A stretch of 64,000 bases of DNA from Ostrinia nubilalis (Eukaryota; Arthropoda; Insecta; Lepidoptera; Crambidae): contig NC_087095.1 of NCBI RefSeq assembly GCF_963855985.1, forward strand, positions 3,172,001 through 3,236,000, written 5' to 3'. The notes beneath the pieces were generated by a model. That model made no database searches. It saw only the letters and a program-made list of their open reading frames with translations, and was not told the DNA's origin. Positions 50,801-60,482 of the stretch are shown here, piece by piece. The stretch's first letter is position 1, and each line of letters begins with the position of its first letter. Both the position numbers and the translations under genes were made by a program.

Positions 50801-52752
50801 GCTACCAACCGCGCGATATGGAAGTTATTGGGGGATGTCTATGTTCAGCAGTGGACATCCTGTGGCTGAAATGATGATGATGAACTCTTTAATAAATATT
50901 AAGTAGAAAACACGAAAACGAATTAAGTCAATTCCATAAATGAAACTTAGAGAATTATTAAAGGTTGTGTTTGATTTAGGCATAGGTATACCTACCTACA
51001 TTTAATACAAAACTTAAGGCTGGGTTGCACCATCTTACTTTAACTTTGACAAACGTCAAAAATCTGTGAAAATCCATACAAAAACCACCGGTTACCGTAC
51101 GGTCAAAGTTAGGTGGTGCAACTCAGCCTAAGAGGGTGCCAGTTTGGGACTAGGTGACGCAATTAAATGCCCAAGAAGACTTATTTCTTCATTTCTCATT
51201 CCAGTCGAACGTGAAATTTAACCTCGACGTTGATACGCCTGAGATAGCGCAGCGAGGAGGCCCACCATCGGCCAGCGTCGACCAGGGCGAAGAACTGTGT
51301 GACCTGGATGTCCGAGTAAGTCTTAACGTAATAATTTGTACTTAACAACTAATTATGTACTTAATAATTTAAACCTTTGTGGTAGAATTAAGTATTACGG
51401 GACGTGAAAATAAAACCTTTCACTAGGAAGAAAGCTAGAGCTGTCAGTCAGTTTTGCCGTTATTTTCCAGTGAAGTCTAGATAATGGGACGGACAATGGC
51501 ATCCTACCCTGCATTGTTACAGTTAGGTACAGTGTGGAGTGCAGTGCAGTTTTTGTTGCCTCTTATCAAAATCTGTGCTGGTGTATAATTAGTCCATCGT
51601 AAATGTATCTTTATAGTAGCTTTCGTATTAAGGCAGTTATACGAGTAGGAACAATGATTTATTTTTTTATGCTGCCAATAGTGAACAAGTTATAAATATT
51701 CGTTATTATTCCTACTCCATCCATTTTTTTTTTCACAGTATGAATACCTAATTAAAACATTCTTTCGTACGTTTTCCAGATACTATATCCAGATAAAGTC
51801 CAGACCAAAACCGGTAAATGGCTTTACGCGGTCAATACCAAGCAAAAGAAAGTACAAGGGTTCAGGGGGACTATGTGCAAGTAAGTTTCAAATAACTACT
51901 TTAGGAGCTAAGATCAGTCTTAGAGTAGGCGCACACCGTTGATTTTTAGTTGGCCGATAGTTGTGCCCGATTTTAAAGTGTATGAAGAATCGAATCGGCG
52001 TAGTGTGCGCACTCCCATATACATGCCCATACTGATCAACTGCCCGACTAAATTATCGGCCGACGAAAAATCAATGGTGTGCGCCTACTCTTACCATGAG
52101 TTTACGTTAGCTGTGTTCGCTAGCGAGTACGTCAAAAAATCTATGAAGATTTTAGTTCTTAAAAGTAGCCGCTAGGGGCGCTGTACAATCCGTCATTCAT
52201 TTAATGACATTTTTTACGCAATCACTAGCGACTAGCGAGCACACGTAACATAAACTCATGGTAAGCACACAGCTGGGAATAACTAAGTAGTTACTTCTTA
52301 CCTGTTTCCCAAAGTTTCTGATTTCATACTTAATCAGTTCCTTTTACTCAGAGTATAATGAGAGATAGAAACAGTTTGGAGCAATAAACTATACAAAACA
52401 ATATTTTATCTAATTTATCAATAATTTTGAACCGCCTACTCTATTCTCAGTTTGGCCCTAAACTTGACTGGAGGAGAATGCCGAATGGCATTAATTTCGC
52501 CATAGGTACCGTGATTTATGTGCATAAAATTGTATACTATAAATAAATATTATTTTCAGGTCCCCTTCAAGACCATGTAAGGACATAGTGTTCGTTGCCG
52601 GCGACCACGTCACCACCTGCGAACAGAAAAGGATGGACAGGTTCATATGGGTGGTCAACGAAAACGGAAAGCTGGAAGAAATGCCCGTCCCCATGCCGAC
52701 CTGCTGTACTTGTGTGATAAGGAAAAATACGAAAGTGACAGACCCATCATGA
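29802..52752 (+). CDS. spz: Spatzle-like cytokine C, complete, six exons over 23 kb
   Basis: Exons: 29802-29837, 42540-42903, 50297-50451, 51205-51315, 51780-51880 and 52560-52752. They give 319 codons plus stop, with phases that join cleanly. The signal peptide MAWTFFPIFLAL is completed by TTISA in exon 2. Exon 2 is a long Tyr/Pro- then Glu/Arg/Gln-rich pro-region unique to this paralogue. Exon 3 carries VFPGP, CEEVGIC and DYPHEYVEALL. Exon 4 holds PEIAQR followed by GGPPSAS; IAQR is, from memory, the activation site reported for lepidopteran proSpatzle-1. The knot has the usual seven cysteines (ELC, TMC, RPC, TTC, TCCTC). Introns 1 (12.7 kb) and 2 (7.4 kb) are full of transposons, unlike the 0.4-0.8 kb 3' introns. 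It is the best candidate here for the Toll-activating Spatzle. Confidence 0.92.
30655..30870. mobile_element. Short element with CTAGCGGCTGCCCGCGACTT end
   Basis: The terminus ACTAGCGGCTGCCCGCGA resembles that at 48195 and, inverted, the end at about 36885. It is a common lepidopteran short element, class uncertain (Helitron- or SINE-like). It lies in intron 1 of spatzle-C. Confidence 0.55.
31650..33762. repeat. Possible non-autonomous element with CTCAATTCCGTG words at both ends
   Basis: The word is at 31651, 31995 and 32010, and inverted at 32032 and 32054. It recurs at 33579, 33600 and 33616, and inverted at 33749. A 0.9-kb RTE remnant is inserted in the middle. The word resembles the one at 300-2715 (TCAATTCCGGTGG). 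Limits and class are not established. Confidence 0.4.
32270..33200 (-). pseudogene. RTE LINE reverse transcriptase remnant
   Basis: The - strand gives FKMNMDKTKIMSN near 32780, then VAPTPLKVGD. Further on it reads KTKVFYQCVLPVMVYGCETW and IRNVNIGKRTKVTGIVRKIA, and ends near the WTDD region at 32300. A far-upstream piece (IKMALKYLKYNKA) lies near 33170. Stops and frameshifts are many, and the 3' tail is missing. It is the longest RTE copy in the window. Confidence 0.78.
33797..33914 (+). mobile_element. LINE 3' end with poly(A)
   Basis: GGCCGGCAACGGACC, GGGTGTCTATGGGCGACGG and CACTTACCATCAGGTGATCC, then GTCTGCTCGTTTGCC and a 10-base A tract. This is a very common lepidopteran Jockey-group 3' end. 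Confidence 0.75.
34180..34661. mobile_element. Foldback MITE, ~480 bp
   Basis: Inverted arms of about 60-100 bp start GTATATGTTACGG and contain ATTATTAATAAT and CCGGTTATTATGAATAA. The flanks suggest a TA duplication. Between the arms is AT-rich non-coding sequence. Confidence 0.75.
35367..35612. mobile_element. Harbinger-type MITE split by an RTE insertion
   Basis: Same family as 28398-28520. It is interrupted at GATTATCG by an RTE 3' fragment (35444-35562). Confidence 0.78.
35444..35562 (-). mobile_element. RTE LINE 3' fragment inside a MITE
   Basis: A (ATC)n tail at 35446-35460 is followed by the RTE 3' end. It is flanked by GATTATCG at 35436-35443 and 35563-35570. Confidence 0.85.
36058..36220 (+). 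mobile_element. RTE LINE 3' fragment
   Basis: The + strand reads RRSVGRPPTRWTDDLVKVAG, then WQTLGEAFVQQWTSFG and a stop: an intact last ~55 codons of the reverse transcriptase. The 5' end is truncated. Confidence 0.85.
36720..36885. mobile_element. Short element ending in GCGGGCGACTGCTAGTG
   Basis: Contains CCACTGGACGGATCGGGC and the terminus ACGCGTACGAAGTTGCGGGC, the inverse of the end type at 30655 and 48195. Confidence 0.5.
37216..39488. mobile_element. TTAA-flanked element with repeated GATTACCCCGAC words
   Basis: It is flanked by TTAA (37212-37215 and 39489-39492). The ends are GGGTCATTCC and, inverted, GGGTATTTCTCC. The word GATTACCCCGAC or close variants is at 37384, 37582, 37742, 37927 and 37942, inverted at 37964, again at 39279 and 39301, and inverted at 39446. 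A LINE remnant (38085-39090) is inserted in it. The TTAA flanks suggest piggyBac mobilisation, but the ends do not start with the usual CCC. Confidence 0.55.
38085..39090 (+). pseudogene. LINE reverse transcriptase remnant, second family
   Basis: The first block reads KTPGLDFITAEMLKA, the RT fingers (KAPGxDxIxxE type), then LPDDWHKGLLIIVPKKG. After a large deletion, 38440-38900 gives VHNFTYLGSIVSEPGG, then SVLLYGCETW and the C-terminal IKRETQDR near 39015. The order is that of an RTE/Jockey-group ORF2 with most of the palm missing. The 3' end shares CATAGGACATT with the fragment at 24978. Confidence 0.75.
39493..42050. other. Intron sequence with small repeats only
   Basis: An RTE-like 3' scrap is at 40289-40370. 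A Harbinger-type MITE copy (CCTATCAATCCCTAATT family) is at about 41118-41234. A small inverted-repeat element lies at about 41637-41750 (GAACTCCGTCAGTTTATAAT and its inverse). Nothing else is recognised. Confidence 0.5.
42055..42348 (+). mobile_element. RTE LINE 3' fragment interrupted by ~130 bp
   Basis: GRPPTRWTDD-equivalent sequence up to about 42155, then 130 bp of unrelated AT-rich DNA with an A tract. The last 60 bp of the RTE follow (GTCCAGCAGTGGACGTC) with a (GAAC)n tail. Confidence 0.75.
42910..43150 (-). mobile_element. LINE 3' end fragment
   Basis: CAAATTCAAATTCTTTATTGC at the edge is a frequent inverted LINE tail in Lepidoptera. The body is AT-rich without frame. It starts right after the exon-2 donor of spatzle-C. 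Confidence 0.45.
44344..45575. mobile_element. TTAA-flanked piggyBac-type MITE with TGGGACAAAA words
   Basis: Ends CACTAGAAAGGCCGCCG and CGGCACTTCTAGTG are flanked by TTAA (44340-44343 and 45576-45579). Near the ends lie CCCATTTTTGTCCCAC, GGTCATTTTTGTCCCACC and TGGGACAAAATTGACCC, related words. A Helitron-like short element sits inside on the - strand (44645-44870). Confidence 0.82.
46140..47240 (-). pseudogene. piggyBac transposase pseudogene (PGBD4-like)
   Basis: Read down the - strand: an acidic N-terminal part (YESSGDEVDPEHESARLV, ~47150), then HIFMRCLPDPCLHMY (~46800). PLWKVQPMIN (~46640) and SYYSIVE follow, then LTNGMSPN, in the order of the catalytic core. The C-terminal ALLDFRFSIAEAL is near 46370. 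Frameshifts and stops occur throughout. The GC-rich block at 47505-47695 may be its old promoter. It is a degraded autonomous-type element; its ends were not located. Confidence 0.72.
47895..48187 (+). mobile_element. Helitron-like short element
   Basis: Same family as 26025-26228, with a ~90-bp AT-rich addition around 48000-48110. It ends CGCGGGTGAAGCCGCG and GCTAGTA. Confidence 0.65.
48193..48950. mobile_element. Short-element family member with 135-bp tandem repeats
   Basis: It begins ACTAGCGGCCGCCCGCGA. A unit starting CGGTTTAGATTTTT repeats at 48261, 48396, 48531 and 48660 (period 135, 135, 129). It ends with a (GACA)n run near 48815 and a TTTATTATAAGTATAG-like tail. Confidence 0.72.
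49152..50256. mobile_element. Solo palindromic (foldback) element, ~430-bp arms
   Basis: CAGTGTGAGTCACGTT and its inverse form the ends. Arms of about 430-450 bp surround a ~220-bp centre. It is the uninterrupted relative of 18058-23034. It sits in intron 2 of spatzle-C, ending 40 bp before exon 3. A possible branch site TACTAAT lies in between. Confidence 0.9.
50748..50885 (+). mobile_element. RTE LINE 3' fragment
   Basis: 3' end reading toward TGGCTGAAATGATGATGATGA. TCTTTAAT occurs on both sides (50740-50747 and 50886-50893), a likely target duplication. Intron 3 of spatzle-C. Confidence 0.78.
51021..51128. mobile_element. Harbinger-type MITE with TAA duplication
   Basis: GGCTGGGTTGCACCATC and GGTGGTGCAACTCAGCC are flanked by TAA on both sides. 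Intron 3 of spatzle-C. Confidence 0.82.
51923..52090. mobile_element. Harbinger-type MITE, 168 bp, TTA duplication
   Basis: Inverted ends GAGTAGGCGCACACC and GGTGTGCGCCTACTC are flanked by TTA (51920-51922 and 52091-52093). It lies in intron 5 of spatzle-C. Confidence 0.87.
52450..52553 (+). mobile_element. LINE 3' end forming the sequence before exon 6 of spatzle-C
   Basis: CTGGAGGAGAATGCCGAA, GGCATTAATTTCGCC and an AAATAAATATT tail match, in inverse, the fragment at 63800-63905. The tail runs into the exon-6 acceptor TATTTTCAG at 52551-52559. Confidence 0.75.
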
Positions 52753-53458
52753 ACATTCCTGAATAGTAGAATTACTATCACAATATACTCTAGTACCTAA
52801 AGTATTAAATTATCAGATAGGTACTGATCAGATTTGAATTACTTGTTTCAAAGAGACATAGATCGGTATGTTTTTTAATTATGTTTACAAAACATAATTT
52901 CAGATAATTTGTGTCTTTTTTACCTTTTTACTACGAGTATTATATTCTACATATTGATATAGGTCAATAATTTTACCACTTGGATGCTTAAAACGAAGAA
53001 ATCGTTGTCGGTATAATAATTATGTTCAAAAATAAATTACATAATAAATGTTAATGTTTGAGGACAGTATTGAATTTTTTAAGTCTAATGTTATGGATTT
53101 GAGTAGATAAAGTTGTACTGACTGTAGGTATAAAGTTATAGGTACCTACTTGGTTTATTATCCAATCAAAAATTTTAACAACAGTTACACCAATATATAT
53201 ATTATTATGTTTAAAACTGTTTCTGTAAATAGTAGTTAGGACATAAATTGTCTTTATAAAAATACTGCTCAAGATAATTTTGTATTTAAAAATAACAATA
53301 AGTAGGTTTAAATAAGTTTTATTAATGTTAATCCAATTGTGACATAAAAATGATGTAAGTAAGTAAATAATATGATTATTTACCTGAGTGCTTATGTTTT
53401 ATTTTAATAAATGAAACATGGACCTATAAGAAATGAAATTATATAATAATAATATCCG
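52753..53458. other. 3' flank of spatzle-C
   Basis: AT-rich. AATAAA occurs near 53030 and again further on. Probably 3' UTR then intergenic DNA. No repeat ends recognised. Confidence 0.45.
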
Positions 53459-54492
53459 TACCGCGCGGGAATAACTTGACATGTCATTTTCGCGTACTTT
53501 TCAGGGGAGCGATTTTAAAGTTTAGAGTTCTCTGGTAAATCGGAATTAATGATAATTGATATTTTTATGATTGAAATAAGCTAATTTGATGCATATCTTT
53601 CGATTGGCGTAAAAATTTGATTAAATTATCTTCTTAATCTATTAAAAAAAAGACTTGTCAAGTTGTGTACCGACGACTTGTCAAGTTATTCACCAAAGAA
53701 AAACAAATATTTAAGGTGTAAAAATTGGATTTAAGTTAATTATTTGGAATTAAGTTTAAGTAAAAAAACAAAACATAAAAATAGAACATATTTTTATCAC
53801 TTTTGCAATGAAATAGTAACAAATTTATTAGAAAAATCAAATATAATCGCAGATTATGATCGCTTTTGATCAGATAATTGTATGTTTGCTTAAAATTTAA
53901 AAAAAGACAAATAAAAGAACAAAAGCCATGCTTCATAACAAGCACATTTAATATTAATTATTTTAAGCTTACCATTAAGCTTAAAATAATTAAAATTAAC
54001 TGGATATATTTTTGCGTAAGGTCGACACGCCCTTTCGCGTCCATCGTCCAGTTCACGTCCAAATGACGGATCAATCTAGAACGAAAGCTATTGCTATGAT
54101 TCCCTGAATGTATGACAGGTAAACCCACATTAAAAAAAACTTATAGCATGCTACCGTTTTTGCCAAAAATAAATCCCACGTGAGCAGGTGCGCGTTTTAA
54201 GGTAAGTTTTTAATATATTTAGGTCTAGTTTGGGATTTACAGCAGTCTTTAAGCCTTAACCATGAACCATACAATACGGATAATGATATCGGTGATTGTA
54301 CTTTATTAAATGACACTTAAAATAAGGTGGATGCGAATTTACTACAATGCAATTTCCACTTTGCGTCAGAAGTGATCGCGGTCTGGTCTAACTGGGTCAA
54401 AGATATTAAAATATACAAAACAATGCATTTTTTATATCATTTAAAACGTTATTTACATGACGTATCGAACACAAAGATTTTTTCAGTACTTA

Positions 54493-56417
54493 TAGTCCAG
54501 TCAAATTAAACATGAACCCTGCAATAATTCGCATACAGCTGAAAATTGGTACGAATGTTCGGAGCACCATTATGAATTAACTGTAAAAAGTCCCCATCGA
54601 TCCGACATGTGCTAAAAAAAAAATTCAACGTCAAACTTAAAAAATACGGGTTTTTGAGATTTTCAGCCAAACGGTAAGTTTTATCACAAAAATATGTATG
54701 ACAAGCTTTAAGACCATACAATTATCTATCAAAATTGTCTATACACTTTCTTCTAAGAGTCAGCGTTTCTGAGATTCGATGATCCGAAGAGTCAAAAAAG
54801 TGTTTTCTTCATAACGGTCTTACACATAAATCCAATGTGATATCGCCTCGTGCCACGACTCAGCATTGTATCATGATGTGTTTTCGATGTCGAATATAAA
54901 ATGATCAACCTCAATATCGTCTGTCATCTTTAATTATCGAAAAATGGATGCAACTTTGACGAAGGACTGCACCGTGAGTTTCTACGATTCGTAGTTTTCG
55001 TGTCGATTATGTTTAAGAGCTCTTATATGCACACGTCACTACTCTACTTGTAACTCTATGGTCACTTTTTTAGCCCGACCAAGTTAGATAGTCCAGGTTA
55101 TAATAATTCACATAGAGCTGAAAATTTGTGTGAATGTTGAGAACACCATCCTTAATGAAATGTCAAAAGTCCCCGACGATTCGTCATTTAAAAAAAAAGT
55201 TTTCGAAGTCCCAAGTTTTTTGCATTTTTCGGCCAAGTAGTAATTTTATCATAAAAATAGATAAGAAATAATAGTAGATCATAAAATTATCTATTAAAAT
55301 TGTCTTTACCCCTTTTTCCTAAGAGTCACCGATTATGAGGTAGAACGATTCAAAAAGTTACTTAAGATGTTCTCGTTATATGCACATGTTTCCACAACAC
55401 CTATGAGAGTTATTTGGCGCATTTTTTTTACCAGGTTTCCCCAGTAGACCTTTTTTAAGATGTATTTGTTATCCTATTCAATTCCAAACTATTTCAATAG
55501 AGTTGAAGTTGTGGACTTGTGGAGTAGTTAACAGAATGCAAATTCTCCAACTTTTTGCATCGTTATCACATAAACGGTGACTCTTAGGAAAAAGGGGCAA
55601 AGACAATTTTAATAGATAATTTTATGATCTACTACTATTTCTTATCATTTCTTATGATAAGTTTACTGTTTGGCGGAAAAATCCAAAAAACTTGGACTTC
55701 GAAATTTTTTTTTTCAAATGACCGATCGTTGGGGACTTTTGACATTTCATTAAGGATGGTGTTCTCAACATTCACACAAATTTTCAGCTCTATGTGAATT
55801 ATTATAACCTGGACTATCTAACTTGGTCGGGCTAAAAGAGTGACCATAGAGTTACAAGTAGAGTAGTGACGTGTGCATATAAGAGCTCTTAAACATAATC
55901 GACACGAAAACTACGAATCGTAGAAACTCACGGTGCAGTCCTTCGTCAAAGTTGCATCCATTTTTCGATAATTAAAGATGACAGACGACATTGAGGTTGA
56001 TCATTTTATATTCGACGTCGACAACACATCATGATACAATGCTGAGTCGTGGCACGAGGCGATATCACATTAGATTTATGTGTAAGACCGTTATGAAGAA
56101 AACACTTTTTTGACTCTTCGGATCATCGAATCTCAGAAACGCTGACTCTTAGAAGAAAGTGTATAGACAATTTGGATAGATAATTGTATGGTCTTAAACC
56201 TTGTCATACAAATTTTTGTGATAAAACTTACCGTTTGGCTGAAAATCTCAAAAACCCGTATTTTTTAAGTTTGGCCTTGAATTTTTTTTTTAGCACATGT
56301 CGGATCGATGGGGACTTTTCACAGTTATTTCATAATGGTGCTCCGAACATTCGTACCAATTTTCAGCTGTATGCGAATTATTGCAGGGTTCATGTCTAAT
56401 TTGACTGGACTATTAGG
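54493..56417. mobile_element. Inner palindromic element, 840-bp arms
   Basis: Arms 54493 to about 55333 and about 55574 to 56417 start GTCCAGTCAAATTA and are nearly identical in inverse. A ~240-bp loop separates them. The same 71-codon frame appears at 54506-54721 on - and at 56184-56399 on +, reflecting the symmetry rather than a gene. Confidence 0.9.
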
Positions 56418-56878
56418 CCTTTTCCTAGACGTTAATACACGCTCCAAATGTAGCTTACCCTTTGTGATAGCCAATTTGCGTCCACATTATCACGACTATT
56501 TTCTAAATACAGACGTTGTAAATAATGTTAAAAAGCAAACTGTGCCTAGAGAGGAGACCATAATAATATTGCAAATTGAGCCATACTATTGAAATTTCAA
56601 AAAATGAAATAAACTAAAATATATGTATGTATGTTTATAATTATTAAGTGTGATACCTAAATATTTTGAATACCAATTAGTAAGATTTTATTTATATTTT
56701 TTTTATTTAAATGCTGTTATTAGTGATTTTGAATGCATTTTTTCTATATTTCATCAATATTACAAAGATAATATTAAAACTTCTAATGGTTTAGAGCAAG
56801 TTTAATACTATACTTATAAAGACTAAAGGGAGCATAATGACAACAATTTTTCGTTCAAAATGATTACGAAAAATTGTA

Positions 56879-57378
56879 GGGTGGGTGTACCAGTAACAAA
56901 CCGAATAAGCGACATTTTAAAAGTAATTTTGATATTGTGACTCAATTATTACAACAATCATTGCAAAAAAATGAATTCACTACTCCTTATCTATCATAGA
57001 ATCAAGTAGCTTATTCCAATTTTCTTAATAGCTGTAAGGTTTATTTTTATTTAACAATCAATGTGGAAAGTCGCAATGTGCCTAAGGTTGACCAGTAGGC
57101 CTAAGATGCGCGCCGCGATAAGCGGTTATCACGCCATTTTATCGATTTTGCCCACACATTTTGACGTCGATAAAAGTTATCACGGCGCGCATCTTAGGCC
57201 TACTGATCGTACCAAGTCGTGTTTGTCGCTTTTATTTATGACTAATGATTGGTAGAAGTACGGCAGTGCTACCAAACGTAACAAAAGTGGCGGGAAATTG
57301 GACAGATTGTTAATATTTTGATGTAAAATTAGAAATGGTGTACTACTGGTTCCTGGTGTGGGACTGGTGCACCCACCC
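56879..57378. mobile_element. TA-flanked MITE, 500 bp, with a nested MITE
   Basis: Ends GGGTGGGTGTACCAGT and ACTGGTGCACCCACCC lie between TA dinucleotides, suggesting a mariner-type MITE. The nested element 57093-57205 has 28-bp ends starting CAGTAGGCCTAAGATGCG. Confidence 0.8.
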
Positions 57379-58235
57379 TATATTATTTTTATTTCTCAAA
57401 TTTACCAACTCACTAAATGGACGAGATCTGGCGTATCGACCCTACTTACTTTTACCTCATCATTATTCCTAAATAATGTCATTGAAGTCAAATAGACTAT
57501 AATAATTATCCGGAACTTAAAATTGACCTAAAAGTTTATTATTAGATTTTTTACTTAAATTCTGTTGTCAAACGAAATATTAGTCTGTTATGAAAAAACA
57601 TTAGTAGATAGACCTACCTATTGACTAAACATATCCTTCTACTTTCAACTTGCTATTTAAACGTTAATTTAGTTTTAAACTATTGAAAATAGTAATAAAA
57701 GTAATAATTAACGCTTTGATAAGTAAAAAATATATAAAGCTAACAATGTTATATTTTAACAACTGCTAATGACACATATAAAAATATGATTATACGAAGG
57801 TAATAGCTGGATAACTCCAAATATCCAAACTCTTGACAGCGTGCATAACTAGACAACTGCACATATCATGGATGTGTTTAGTACTCAGAGGGGATCATAA
57901 CTTGATAACTGTTTTTGTCAAATTAAAAACGAAAATCCATAAATGTATAAGTCGAGATATTAATAAATACATGTTCTGACATACATTGATAAATCGAAAT
58001 ATAAATGTTTGTACGAATAATATTAATTGGATATATCGTTATGTCAAATATTTATTGCCTAAATTGTAGATATTTACTTATGAACAAGAGCTGTATTTCA
58101 AGTATTTTTGGGTATTTCGAGTTGAGTTTTTTATACCAGTAGGGTATAAGGTAGAGGAAGCGTTTAAGCTAATAAAAAAAAAAAAGTGCAGGTCGAGATG
58201 TCAAGTTATTCCCGCGCGGTACGGATATAAAGGCT

Positions 58236-58340
58236 GGGTTAATACACCATCAACAAACGTCAAAAATCTTTCAAACTCTATACAAAAACACCGGTTAACG
58301 TTAAAGTCGCGATTAAATGAAGGTGGATCAACTCAGCATA
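58236..58340. mobile_element. Harbinger-type MITE, decayed copy
   Basis: Same family as 28398-28520; it starts right beside the end of the 53459-58226 element. Confidence 0.65.
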
Positions 58341-58625
58341 AAAGTAAAAGTTCTTAGCTGGGTTCCAATTCTGATTGTAATTTTGAACTAAAAAAAATCC
58401 ATTATCTTTCAGTCAACTAAAGAAAATTGAATAGGAAATCGCAAACTTAAAATTACTGTGATTTTTAAACAGACAAGTTTTTTATAATTCAATTTTTAGT
58501 CAGAAATAACATGCAGAATCAACTCCGGAAACGAAACGCAAATGTCAAATTTGACATAACCAAATTGACAGCTGTCATCAAGTCGGTGCAAAAACAGAAC
58601 GCGTTTGCCAAAATATTGTGAAAAA

Positions 58626-59867
58626 ATGCTCAAAAACTTATCCAAAAATACGGTATTGGCTTTGTGTATAACTGTTATTAGACCGTATTTCGCCCTAGGA
58701 TACGCCAACATGTCGTCTGAATCTGGAAGTATCGAGGCAGGTAAGTTAAATTGTCAAAGGAATATTCTACATTCACATTTGCCGAATGTTATTATTGTGC
58801 TCACAGCGTTACAGTTCCCTGAAATTCTATTACCTAATCTAACCTACTCACTTAACTTCTGTGCTATTTTACATTTAATTTATATTTTGAAATTATTACT
58901 TACCAGACTGAGACAAAACATTCAATTCTCATGTGAAGACAAAAGCAGCCTTCCAGCCTACTTAATATTATTCTGTGCCCTGACCATACATTTTTTTTAT
59001 AATATAGCGTTTACTACAACTACAGAAGATACTACAATGCTTAGATTGATGTACTAAGTAGGTACCGTTGTAATTGGAACTCAAAATAAGTATTTTCATG
59101 TTTCAGATAAATACTCCGTAGCTTACGTGACGGTACCAAACACAGAGGTCGGAAAGACTATAGGCCACGGATTGGTGAAGAACAAATTGGCTGCCTGTGT
59201 GAACATCATACCACAAGTCACTTCTATTTACGAGTGGAAAGATGAGATCAACGAAGACAGTGAGGTACTATCTCAAAGAAATCACCATACTAATGCATGT
59301 GCCCTTAAAAGTCATGAGCGCTGGAATGACCTATGACCTATCTAAATAGTCAAATCAAACTTTAAATTTTCTGAAAGATATTCTTTGCCAGTATTCAAGT
59401 TACTATAAAAACATAATTTAATAATTTTACTATTTAAAGCTGGGTTACACCATCTTACTTTAACTTTAACAAACATCAAAAATATTATGTCAATCTCTAT
59501 TCAAAAAACATTGGTTATTGACAAAGTTACTATCGAAGTTAGGTGGTGCAACTCGGCCTTAATTATTGCAACAATTATGGTCTCATATTCTGTACACTGT
59601 ACTTAAATTACATTTCAAAGAGTCATAGGTTCTGTTCTCATGAAATAAATTGCAACTTCAGCTTTTATAATTATATAATTTATGACTATTTCTCTTTATC
59701 CTCAGGCGTTGCTGATGATCAAAACAAGGACCACTCAAGTGGACAAACTCACAGATTTCGTACGAGCCAATCATCCTTATGAAGTATGTGAAGTGATCTC
59801 ATTGCCCATTAAGAATGGAAACCCACCATATTTGAAGTGGATCGGGGACTCTGTGCCAGAAAATTAA
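58626..59867 (+). CDS. CutA: CutA, divalent-cation tolerance protein homologue
   Basis: Exons: 58626-58740, 59107-59264 and 59706-59867. They give 144 codons plus stop with consensus borders. CutA is a small trimeric ferredoxin-fold protein, named for copper tolerance in bacteria. Animal forms are linked to acetylcholinesterase assembly; the molecular role is unsettled. The core is well conserved: KLAACVNIIPQVTSIYEWK, ALLMIKTRTTQVDKL, HPYEVCEVISLPI and a final YLKWI. Residues 1-40 are an extra N-terminus with a hydrophobic stretch (TVLALCITVIRPYFALGYA), possibly a signal or anchor. A second Met starts MSSESGS and could give a cytosolic form. A MITE lies in intron 2. AATAAA is at about 60026. 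No lesion is seen. Confidence 0.94.
59437..59563. mobile_element. Harbinger-type MITE in CutA intron 2
   Basis: AAAGCTGGGTTACACCATC and GGTGGTGCAACTCGGCC are the ends; same family as 28398-28520. Confidence 0.75.
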
Positions 59868-60238
59868 ATTAAGACTATTTTATTTAGTGCTAAGTGTTGC
59901 TTTTGATTATAAAATGTTATTTATTACTATTACATTAAGTACATAATGTGCATTTATTATGTATGACGTGTCCTCAAAAAACTACGTGTAATATTACATA
60001 CTCAAAATACACATCAGTTTTAGTAAATAAAATTATTTTAAAACATATTTTGTCTCAAATGATTCTAGCTAGACTATAAAGGCGTAAAAGAACTCAAGTC
60101 TTACTGTTTTTTTTACAATACATAATTTCCATTAAGTAGTTTTACAATTTGATCTTTGAATGCCAGAATCGCCCCCTTTTGTCTGATTAGTAGCTTTTGT
60201 TGTACACTTCTACTGCAAACTTATAGGTACATCTCTTA

Positions 60239-60353
60239 TGCCCATTTTCACCATCAATCCCTAATTGTTAAGTGACCCCCTATGGTAACATAATATGAAT
60301 TTTGTTTTCATAGGGATCACTTAAACATTAGGGATTGATGGTGAAAACGGGCA
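60239..60353. mobile_element. Harbinger-type MITE, 115 bp, TTA duplication
   Basis: TGCCCATTTTCACCATCAAT and its inverse are flanked by TTA (60236-60238 and 60354-60356). The older relative at about 41118-41234 has decayed ends. Confidence 0.88.
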
Positions 60354-60482
60354 TTAGTTTCAACCAAAAGCCATCCTCTGCTGGAAAGGTTTCCCCAATC
60401 ACGACTATGCAGTCTATTAAACATTTAAATCGACACCATCACGCATTTGCTCACTGTAAGTACTGCATTAAGTAGAACTATC

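Larger units (their letters stand above)
53459..58226. mobile_element. Outer element with CCGTACCGCGCGGGAATAAC ends
   Basis: Inverted ends of about 27 bp lie at 53459 and 58226, flanked by ATAT. Related GACTTGTCAAGTT words recur at about 53652 and 53677. It contains a large palindrome (54493-56417) and a TA-flanked MITE (56879-57378). No transposase frame was recognised in the 4.8 kb. Confidence 0.8.

Noticed and set aside
54506..56399. Repeated 71-codon frames as a gene pair
   Set aside because: Same reason: symmetric arms of the inner foldback element.
58741..59057. Extension of CutA exon 1 through intron 1
   Set aside because: The open frame continues past a consensus GTAAGT, but the CutA core resumes exactly at the 59107 acceptor.
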